Of a DNA stretch of 64,000 nucleotides, positions 59,384-64,000 are shown one piece after another. A program made the translations under genes and the position numbers. How positions within the stretch are numbered: the stretch's first letter is position 1; every line of letters begins with the position of its first letter. The notes under the pieces were generated by a model, which was not told where the DNA came from, ran no database searches, and saw nothing but the letters and a program-made list of their open reading frames with translations. The stretch is from Micromussa lordhowensis (lineage: Eukaryota; Cnidaria; Anthozoa; Scleractinia; Lobophylliidae), in contig OZ026600.1 in NCBI GenBank assembly GCA_964020085.1, positions 7,233,448-7,297,447 of the forward strand, given 5' to 3'.

Positions 59384-59593
59384 TTATAAATCAATTAGTG
59401 TACCAGTAACTGGATTAGTGTATTTTAGAATGTTACGCTCATGTTTCTTTGTCTTTAGATGCATATATTTTCCTCTATAAGTGTAATTTTTTCCATTTCC
59501 ACATACATCACAGTACCATTCAGTATTTTTCAGTCTCTCATTTGTAATTTTGTTCCATTTTTCTCGTTTCAATTGTTCTTCTGTTTTTTCCAT
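59384..59593 (-). CDS. small C2H2-type zinc finger protein, 69 aa, paralogous to the polymerase N-terminus
   Basis: The middle of the protein reads WYCDVCGNGKNYTYRGKYMH and LKTKKHERN, the same layout as the finger at the polymerase N-terminus (WYC-x2-C ... GKY-x-HLKT-x2-H). It is preceded by a Glu/Lys-rich helix and followed by VTGTLIDL. It ends 54 nt before the polymerase start and begins 42 nt after the integrase stop, with its own ATG-abutting TATATAG motif. It may be a free DNA- or protein-binding module derived from the polymerase, or the donor of that domain. Function unknown. Confidence 0.65.
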   Translation of the reverse strand: MEKTEEQLKREKWNKITNERLKNTEWYCDVCGNGKNYTYRGKYMHLKTKKHERNILKYTNPVTGTLIDL

Positions 59594-59612
59594 CTATATA
59601 ATTATTTATAAT
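59594..59612 (-). promoter_or_regulatory. ATG-abutting TATATAG motif of the finger gene
   Basis: On the minus strand ATAATTATATAG runs into the ATG at 59593; same arrangement as the polymerase and small DUF5679 genes. Confidence 0.4.
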
Positions 59613-59635
59613 ATTCTAATTTTTTTAAATAATTT

Positions 59636-60595
59636 TTATAAATTTTTTAAATCCCCAGCTGGCACCCAACTGTTAAATTCGTCTGGGTAACCTTTCCATT
59701 TGACTAATGCTTTTCCTTTTGACTTTCTGATAATTTTCTCTATTCTATAGACCTCCTGATCTGTCTTTTGTAACTCTTCTCTGTAGAAAGTACCCTTAAT
59801 CACTTCACCATTTAAGTCTTTTATCTTATAAGTAATAGGATTAGTGAATCTAATTTCGTCTATGATGAAAACTTCTTCAGTCCAATTAGGAGTATAGCCT
59901 TTATCAAAGGTCACCCTTTTGTATTTGCTTATTCGGACTCTATCACCTACTCTAAATTCGGGTTTTCTATTTGTTTTTGTTTTTTTGATTTCTCTCGCTA
60001 AATCACCATATAAATTAAAATAAACTTTTCCATAGTTTTCAGGTTTTCTAGCTTGGATAGGCGTCATTCCTATTGATCTATGTCGGCTGTTGTTATAAGA
60101 GGCGAGTATTTTCGGAAGGATGTCAACGTAGACTGTATTGTTTTGCATAGTGAATCTCTTATACATTTTATCTTTGATAGTTCTATTCCATCTCTCACAA
60201 ACTGATGATTTCTCTTCATTTTCAGTGGAATAGACCTTTATCTTATCTTTAGCTAAGAGATCCAACACATTTTTGTTATAATATTCTTTTCCTTTGTCTA
60301 CCCATAACATTTTAGGCTTATTAGAGAAAAATAAGCTTTCAAACGCTTTAGCGACTTCTAAGCCAGTTTTTGTCTTTAGAGGTACTATCCAACCATATTT
60401 ACTGAAAAGGTCTAAGACCATTAGTAGATATTTATAACCTCGGTTCCATTTGCTAAGCTTTTGCATATCAACTAAGTCTGAACACCAGATATCATCTACA
60501 TTATGTGAAATGACTCTTCGCTTGGTAAAATTTCGTTTTATAGGTTTGTGTAACTCATTAGCCAGACCTTCCCATGTGTCTAAATTTTTAGCGTT
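59636..60595 (-). CDS. Polinton retroviral-type integrase with C-terminal chromodomain (no proper start codon; frameshift junction)
   Basis: The open frame runs 319 codons from the A10 tract to the stop. It includes LHKPIKRNFTKRRV, the first catalytic Asp block IWCSDLVDM, YKYLLMVLDLFSKYGW, the second Asp in MLWVDKGKEYYN, and the Glu block TENEEKSSVCERWNRTIK. These are followed by an SH3-like region (FRVGDRVRISKYKR) and a chromodomain (ALVKWKGYPDEFNSWVP). The integrase pastes the element into host DNA; chromodomains target chromatin. The only early in-frame ATG (60466) lies after the first catalytic Asp and would give a dead enzyme. No HHCC finger is seen upstream in this frame: a stop stands just before the A-run. 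From memory of cnidarian relatives, a PLA2-like and integrase fusion occurs, so this was probably one protein with the preceding ORF. Confidence 0.9.
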   Translation of the reverse strand, partial: NAKNLDTWEGLANELHKPIKRNFTKRRVISHNVDDIWCSDLVDMQKLSKWNRGYKYLLMVLDLFSKYGWIVPLKTKTGLEVAKAFESLFFSNKPKMLWVDKGKEYYNKNVLDLLAKDKIKVYSTENEEKSSVCERWNRTIKDKMYKRFTMQNNTVYVDILPKILASYNNSRHRSIGMTPIQARKPENYGKVYFNLYGDLAREIKKTKTNRKPEFRVGDRVRISKYKRVTFDKGYTPNWTEEVFIIDEIRFTNPITYKIKDLNGEVIKGTFYREELQKTDQEVYRIEKIIRKSKGKALVKWKGYPDEFNSWVPAGDLKNL

Positions 60596-61331
60596 TTTTT
60601 TTTACTCCTAAACCAAGTTTTTGCTTTGTATTAATAGTGTTTCTAGCTAACCAATGGCCCCACTGTCTCTCATTCCAGGGAATTGCATCTAAAGCTCGGA
60701 CCATTTTCTTGTCAGCAACATTTTTACATGATTTTACATTACCTCCCTTATCAGCACATACTGAGTAATCAACATCGTGTTGCATGGCTATGGCATCTGT
60801 CTTACCTGTTGGCTGATCATAGATTTCATAGATTTGCCCAGTATCACGATCCCATTTTACTTGTCGTTCTAAATCATTGTAAGGACCAGTATATTTGTGA
60901 CCTGGAAGAGTCCAACCAGCTTTCGGTTTAGGTAACTTACCTATTGCTTTATGAATATCAAGACCCCTTCCCCTTCCCCTTCCACTGATTTTTTTAGAAA
61001 GATCATCTGCCAGTGAGTCAATTGCTCTATTCAAATACCTTTTACCAATGCCTTTAACTTTGTCTTTTACATAGTCAGATTTTATTGCTCTACTAGCTCC
61101 CCTTTTACCAAGGTTGTACAATCCTTTTGCACCAGCAGCCAACCCTTTGACAATTAGTTCATCAAAACCGCTTCCTTGCATTTCCGCTTTAGATATAAAA
61201 CGAAATTTTGTAATTCCACATTCAGCACAAATACATCGCATTGCATTTCTACCATTTTTTGTAATTACAAAAGTTTCAGAATTAGGTATACATTCTGTCC
61301 TTTTTCTTTGTCGAACGCAATAAGATAACAT
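60588..61331 (-). CDS. DUF5679 zinc-ribbon-like + phospholipase A2-like (VP1u-type) protein, 247 aa
   Basis: Residues 1-48 (SYCVRQRKRTEC ... NGRNAMRCICAECGITKFRF) resemble the DUF5679 zinc-ribbon family of large DNA viruses, although one expected CxxC is degenerate. Residues 50-120 are Gly/Lys-rich. From about 130 follows a phospholipase A2-like domain: KPKAGWTLPGHKYTGPYNDL (calcium-loop pattern Y-x-G-P-x-N) and the catalytic-type HDVDYS at about 186, then KMVRALD and RQWGHWLARNTINTKQKLG. The same HD-x-x-Y and Y-x-G-P layout is found in the parvovirus VP1 unique region, where it breaches endosomal membranes; here a role in cell entry or membrane handling is an inference. The frame ends in an A10 run that leads to the integrase in another frame. 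Confidence 0.75.
   Translation of the reverse strand: MLSYCVRQRKRTECIPNSETFVITKNGRNAMRCICAECGITKFRFISKAEMQGSGFDELIVKGLAAGAKGLYNLGKRGASRAIKSDYVKDKVKGIGKRYLNRAIDSLADDLSKKISGRGRGRGLDIHKAIGKLPKPKAGWTLPGHKYTGPYNDLERQVKWDRDTGQIYEIYDQPTGKTDAIAMQHDVDYSVCADKGGNVKSCKNVADKKMVRALDAIPWNERQWGHWLARNTINTKQKLGLGVKKKR
60594..60603 (-). other. A10 homopolymer joining the PLA2-like and integrase frames (+1 shift)
   Basis: The PLA2-like ORF ends Gly-Val-Lys-Lys-Lys-Arg-stop across this run of ten A residues (minus strand), and the integrase frame opens within it. A run of nine instead of ten would make one continuous ORF of about 565 codons. It may be a slippage site, an inactivating indel, or an assembly error. 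Confidence 0.6.
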
Positions 61332-61350
61332 ATATTAATTAATATTATAA
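61332..61350 (-). promoter_or_regulatory. AT-only motif abutting the ATG of the DUF5679-PLA2 gene
   Basis: ATATTAATTAATAT runs directly into the ATG at 61331 on the minus strand. Confidence 0.35.
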
Positions 61351-61388
61351 TAAATATATGTTAATCTATTGTTAACAAAGTTACTTTA

Positions 61389-61625
61389 CTATAATATAGC
61401 TCCTATGAGGGGAATTCCCTTAAATGGACTGTTTTTACCCAGTAATAGCCCTTTTCCTTTTCTACCTCTTCCTACCGTACCTGAAGGGACAAATTTAGTT
61501 TTTGTTATCCCACATTCTGCGCATTTACATTTCATCATGGCACGACCATTTCTTGCCTGTACAACCCTTTCTGAACCAGGAACGCACTCTGTCTGTTTTC
61601 GTTGTTTTACACAATAGCTTTTCAT
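61389..61625 (-). CDS. small DUF5679-like zinc-ribbon protein, 78 aa
   Basis: The first 48 residues are a clear paralogue of the N-terminus of the DUF5679-PLA2 protein next to it: YCVKQRKQTECVPGSE, NGRAMMKCKCAECGITKTKFV. The rest is Gly/Arg/Lys-rich (GRGRKGKGLLLG) and ends in a hydrophobic IPLIGAIL tail. The basic, glycine-rich part suggests a DNA-condensing or core protein, comparable in character to adenovirus core proteins (inference). It starts 49 nt from the divergent 60-aa ORF and shares an AT-rich promoter-like spacer with it. Confidence 0.7.
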   Translation of the reverse strand: MKSYCVKQRKQTECVPGSERVVQARNGRAMMKCKCAECGITKTKFVPSGTVGRGRKGKGLLLGKNSPFKGIPLIGAIL

Positions 61626-61674
61626 CTATATAATAATTTTTATTATTTTTTTATTTATTTTAATATATTATATA
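61626..61674. promoter_or_regulatory. divergent AT-rich promoter-like spacer
   Basis: This 49-nt spacer is A/T almost throughout and carries a TATATA-type motif touching both ATGs: TATTATATAG before 61625 (minus) and ATATTATATA before 61675 (plus). It is the only divergent gene junction seen in the element. Confidence 0.45.
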
Positions 61675-61857
61675 ATGGAACAAATTGTCATTGAAAAAGA
61701 AATACGTAGAATAGAAGCGATGTATAAACATTACAAACTTCTTTATAGAAAACTTGCCTTTTTATGTTGTTCTGGAGAAGCTAAAAGAGTGAGAAATCTG
61801 AGAAATAGTTTGAAACGAGATTTAAATAATCTCCGACAAATCCAAAAAACTACCTAA
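61675..61857 (+). CDS. tiny basic helical protein on the opposite strand, 60 aa
   Basis: This is the only ORF on the plus strand of the element with a credible start: TATATTATATA touches its ATG. The product (MEQIVIEKEIRRIEAMYKHY ... RVRNLRNSLKRDLNNLRQIQ) is rich in Lys, Arg, Glu and Leu and should form one or two amphipathic helices or a short coiled coil. Its stop overlaps the stop of the convergent protease gene by 8 nt, a tight packing that suits a real gene. Family unknown. Confidence 0.45.
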   Translation: MEQIVIEKEIRRIEAMYKHYKLLYRKLAFLCCSGEAKRVRNLRNSLKRDLNNLRQIQKTT

Positions 61858-62284
61858 GCAATCGTTTAATGTATTTTTCTATGAATTTTTCATTCTCTTC
61901 TGTGTCAAAGCTAAAAACTTGCAATAAATCGAAATAAGAGATTCCTTTATGCATTTCATTCAAGAAATACAAGCAAAAATAGCCACAGGTTGTAGTATAG
62001 AGATTCTGTATTTGATGGTTTTGGTGTAATAAATTTAAGTTTTTCTCTTTTGCATGGTTTACCAACTCTTGAAAAGGTGGCATACCAAAAGAGTCAAAGT
62101 AATTTATTGTACCATCACGAACATAGGTTGTAACCCAATGACTACCACTCATATAATGAGGTTCTAAATTATAGATAAAAAGCGCTAACTTATGCTGATG
62201 TGGTACAGTCTGATCTCTACTTAAAACATTCTTGATAGGTATCTCTAAGTATTTACACCAATCTAAAAGATCAAAATTACTCAT
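61850..62284 (-). CDS. adenovirus-type (Ulp1-like) cysteine protease, 144 aa
   Basis: Maturation protease that cleaves capsid precursors in Polintons and adenoviruses. The start at 62284 (MSNFDLLDWCKYLEIP) matches the usual start of the family. Catalytic residues can be placed: His in GSHWVTTY (about 48), Asp in NYFDSFGMPP (about 64), Gln in HQIQN, and Cys in TTTCGYFCLYFLNEMHKG (about 101). The frame remains open upstream through an A17 run into the 3' end of the PX-like gene, adding a Lys-rich extension. Unlike its neighbours, its ATG has no TATATA motif in front (the 16 nt before it are CCATAAAGATATCCCA), so it may be translated from the PX-like message or as a frameshift fusion with it. 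Confidence 0.92.
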   Translation of the reverse strand: MSNFDLLDWCKYLEIPIKNVLSRDQTVPHQHKLALFIYNLEPHYMSGSHWVTTYVRDGTINYFDSFGMPPFQELVNHAKEKNLNLLHQNHQIQNLYTTTCGYFCLYFLNEMHKGISYFDLLQVFSFDTEENEKFIEKYIKRLLR

Positions 62285-62303
62285 TGGGATATCTTTATGG
62301 AAT

Positions 62304-63035
62304 TTAGGCTTTTGGTGCTTTTTTACCTTTTTTTTTTTTTTTTTCCCTGCCCCAAGTACCAATAAAAGGTGGTGGAGCCATAGGCATTCCCATACGAGGA
62401 CCTCCTCCTCCATTTGATCTTGGACTGCCCATTCTAGGAGCTCCACCTTTTATACTTCCTCCTTTTAATGCATCAATAAGCATTGGAATACCAATACTAG
62501 CTATTAAAGTTCCAATACCATTACCTACTTGTCGTTGTGTCAGTCGGAAAAGTAAGTCTTCTCCACCTTTATGAGCTCGTGCTAAATCTCCTATTTGTCC
62601 TTTAGTGAGTAGATCACCCAATTGAGCTAACATAAATAGTTTATTATTTGGTACTTGATACATTTGTCCGCCACTAATTTTCTTAACTATTTGACTTGCA
62701 CCTTCAGAAGCTAACCCTGCTAGAGCAGACAATCCTAGTGTTTTACCGATAGTTGGTGCTACATTCTTTAATACGGGCAATATTGAGCTAAAGATACCAG
62801 ACCCAGTTTGTCGCCTGATATTATACTTTGATATAGTAATTACCATTCCTCGATTAGCTGTTTTGGCCTTAGCGAGTATCTTAACAGTATTCATTGGCAC
62901 CATAAGAACATCGGAACCACTTAACGCATTTTTACTAAAGCGTAAACTTATTTCTTCTCTGTGTCTGTAAGCCTTAGTTAGTTTTCGTTTTTGCCCTTCA
63001 GAAAGTTTGACAGAAATTTGATGTAGTTCAGTCAT
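62304..63035 (-). CDS. Polinton PX-like virion protein (membrane-active / minor capsid type), 243 aa
   Basis: The N-terminus (KLSEGQKRKLTKAYRH, LRFSKNALSGSDVLMVP, ITISKYNIRRQTGSGIF) matches a protein regularly found in cnidarian Polintons next to the protease, generally compared with adenovirus core/cement proteins. The middle (about 85-125) is an Ala/Gly/Leu-rich amphipathic or membrane-interacting stretch (ILPVLKNVAPTIGKTLGL). A later segment, NNKLFMLAQLGDLLTKGQIG, looks like a duplicated motif of the N-terminus. The tail is Gly/Pro/Met-rich and ends in a Lys run encoded by an A17 tract. A TATATA motif touches the ATG. The assignment to PX is by memory of the family and gene position, not by search. 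Confidence 0.6.
   Translation of the reverse strand: MTELHQISVKLSEGQKRKLTKAYRHREEISLRFSKNALSGSDVLMVPMNTVKILAKAKTANRGMVITISKYNIRRQTGSGIFSSILPVLKNVAPTIGKTLGLSALAGLASEGASQIVKKISGGQMYQVPNNKLFMLAQLGDLLTKGQIGDLARAHKGGEDLLFRLTQRQVGNGIGTLIASIGIPMLIDALKGGSIKGGAPRMGSPRSNGGGGPRMGMPMAPPPFIGTWGREKKKKKGKKAPKA
62328..62344 (-). other. A17 homopolymer at the PX-like/protease junction
   Basis: Seventeen A residues (minus strand) encode the Lys run near the end of the PX-like protein; the PX-like frame stops 24 nt later. The protease frame is open across the same run. Slippage here would append the protease to most PX-like chains. Confidence 0.6.
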
Positions 63036-63050
63036 TATATATTATTTAGG
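63036..63050 (-). promoter_or_regulatory. TATATA motif abutting the PX-like ATG
   Basis: On the minus strand AAATAATATATA runs into the ATG at 63035. Confidence 0.4.
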
Positions 63051-63101
63051 GACTTTTTTAAATTCCTAAATAATATTTATTCTATGACTTTGGAATAGTT
63101 C

Positions 63102-63824
63102 TTATAAATCAGATCCAATAGATAGAACATCTTCTTCTTCATCATCTAAGATGAAGTTATCGAAAATATCTTCTACTTCTCGATATGATACTTGCATTAA
63201 TTTTGGTTTTAGAGTAGCTCCAAAAGTTCCTGTTGTAATTGAAAACCAGGAAGCAATAAATTTCACTTTACTTTTTGGACCAATTTTTACTGAATCATAT
63301 CCTAAATTTTCCCCATCCCATGTAAAAAATTTTGTAGCTATTCGATCATTTCTAAAAAATAGTGAAAACTCCATCTTTGATGGGTAATCTTGATATACTC
63401 TTTCTTCATCAACAATTTTATACGGTTTTTTACAGATTCTTTTCCAAGAACCACCTTGACCGTGTTCATCATATCCCGCTACAGCTTCTCTATGTATTTT
63501 TTTATTGTTCTTTAAAGAATATAAATAATCAATAAAAAATTCGTCTAATTCTTTGGCTTTTTCTAGATATTCCCCATCACAATTAATTTGCATGCTAGTA
63601 CCTTGGTAATTACCATCTTTATCATAGTTTTCTTTTAAACCGAACGGAGTATATCCTTTATATTTAACAAATAATGTCCTTCCATTGTATAATATTCCAA
63701 TCTGTGTTCCATTGTGCTTATTTGGCTTTGGTTTTCGAAAAGTTATCTTTGAAGTGTCAATATGGAGAAAATCGACTATTTCTTCTTTGTTCTGACTTTC
63801 GTTCTGACTCTCTTTAACTCTCAT
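63102..63824 (-). CDS. conserved Polinton protein, 240 aa (possible ssDNA-binding-like / DUF5871-type)
   Basis: The protein starts with a hydrophilic Ser/Asn/Glu-rich leader, then a beta-rich region (IGILYNGRTLFVKYKGYTPF, PSKMEFSLFFRNDRIATKFF) and ends in an acidic tail (LDDEEEDVLSIGSDL). The order "short strand, PFG turn, small helix with Lys/Leu, SxxW-like basic patch, strands" loosely resembles DUF5871-type proteins of large DNA viruses, some of which are suggested to bind single-stranded DNA, and the acidic C-tail is a common feature of SSBs. This is weak evidence; I do not recognise it firmly. It lies between the capsid and PX-like genes, with an ATG-abutting ATATAATATAT motif. Confidence 0.5.
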   Translation of the reverse strand: MRVKESQNESQNKEEIVDFLHIDTSKITFRKPKPNKHNGTQIGILYNGRTLFVKYKGYTPFGLKENYDKDGNYQGTSMQINCDGEYLEKAKELDEFFIDYLYSLKNNKKIHREAVAGYDEHGQGGSWKRICKKPYKIVDEERVYQDYPSKMEFSLFFRNDRIATKFFTWDGENLGYDSVKIGPKSKVKFIASWFSITTGTFGATLKPKLMQVSYREVEDIFDNFILDDEEEDVLSIGSDL

Positions 63825-63842
63825 ATATATTATATTAAAATA
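63825..63842 (-). promoter_or_regulatory. AT-only motif abutting the ATG of the 240-aa gene
   Basis: TTTTAATATAATATAT runs directly into the ATG at 63824 on the minus strand. Confidence 0.4.
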
Positions 63843-63876
63843 TTTTTTCTAAATATATATTTTTTTTTATTTTTTT

Positions 63877-64000
63877 TTAGACAATAACTAATTGATCTCC
63901 CACTTTATCAACAACAACATCTTCTTCATAGAGAACAATTGCATGCACTCGGAAATCAGCAGCTGCTGCTTGTGAGAGGCGAAATCTTACGTTAAGTTGC
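63877..64000 (-). CDS. partial CDS, probably the C-terminus of the major capsid protein
   Basis: An open frame enters from the right edge and stops at 63877-63879, giving 40 residues. The end reads FRVHAIVLYEEDVVVDKVGD and then LVIV. Such a terminal beta-strand pair with a conserved R-V-H/I-Y-E pattern is what I remember from the last jelly-roll strands of Polinton major capsid proteins, and this gene position suits it. A minor (penton-type) capsid protein is the main alternative. Only the end is visible, so the call is tentative. Confidence 0.45.
   Translation of the reverse strand, partial: QLNVRFRLSQAAAADFRVHAIVLYEEDVVVDKVGDQLVIV

Larger units (their letters stand above)
53880..64000 (-). 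mobile_element. Maverick/Polinton DNA transposon (virus-like), left part; continues past right edge
   Basis: Diagnostic genes are present in one block: protein-primed DNA polymerase B, retroviral-type integrase with chromodomain, adenovirus-type cysteine protease, PX-like virion protein, and the likely end of the major capsid protein. Genes are compact, intronless and nearly all on the minus strand. Base composition is more AT-rich than the host flanks. All large ORFs are open, so the copy is young or still active, except for the two homopolymer junctions described separately. The exact left end is uncertain: Polintons start with AG and make 6-bp target duplications, and an AG-starting tract lies near 53885-53895, but the right TIR needed to confirm it is outside the window. 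Confidence 0.93.

Noticed and set aside
60466..60466. Integrase start at the ATG 60466
   Set aside because: It would delete the first catalytic Asp and the conserved LHKP...RNF block upstream in the same frame; the real protein must begin earlier.
62285..62446. Protease start at the ATG 62446 (198 aa)
   Set aside because: The extra 54 residues are an off-frame reading of the PX-like gene 3' end; the family start pattern MSNFDLLDW is at 62284.

Overview
The window looks like nuclear DNA of an invertebrate animal, most likely an anthozoan cnidarian (coral or sea anemone). The host genes are split by many short, consensus GT..AG introns. Introns and spacers are AT-rich, carry many TACATGTA-type motifs and are full of short hairpin elements (MITEs), foldback DNA and SINE-like repeats. 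NXPE-type genes occur in tandem. The species is an inference; no rRNA or mitochondrial marker is present. I found no confident tRNA or rRNA gene and no CRISPR array.

Layout. 1-11150 (minus): the 5' half of AQR, the intron-binding spliceosomal helicase aquarius; ten coding exons were traced and the gene runs off the left edge. Its first intron holds a 1.55-kb foldback element whose arms are 18-bp minisatellites, and a 0.9-kb TIR element. 14136-34924 (minus): a complete DHTKD1 gene (mitochondrial 2-oxoadipate dehydrogenase E1), 24 coding exons joining in frame to 931 codons. 38165-39299 (plus): a possible two-exon gene for an 85-aa membrane-anchored peptide. 42342-46769 (plus): a complete six-exon NXPE family gene (456 aa). 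51334-52762 (plus): the first three coding exons of a second NXPE gene with identical intron phases; its last three exons are not seen before the mobile element starts.

From about 53.88 kb to the right edge lies the left part of a Maverick/Polinton, more AT-rich than the host DNA, with intact ORFs almost all on the minus strand. From the end inward: a terminal region with GCGTAG iterations, a poxvirus-type late transcription factor (VLTF3-like), a small acidic ORF, protein-primed DNA polymerase B, a small C2H2 finger protein, a chromodomain integrase, a DUF5679 + phospholipase A2-like protein, a second DUF5679 protein, a tiny opposite-strand ORF, the adenovirus-type cysteine protease, a PX-like virion protein, a 240-aa protein and what is probably the C-terminus of the major capsid protein. 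The packaging ATPase, minor capsid protein and right TIR would lie beyond 64000.

How the element may be expressed is the most interesting point. Nearly every ORF has a TATATA-rich motif touching its ATG, and the element carries its own late-type transcription factor. Two ORFs, protease and integrase, lack the motif, and the integrase also lacks a usable ATG. Exactly these two sit just downstream of A-homopolymers (A17 and A10) at the 3' ends of the ORFs before them. This suggests expression by slippage/frameshift fusion. The alternatives are recent inactivation or homopolymer errors in the assembly.
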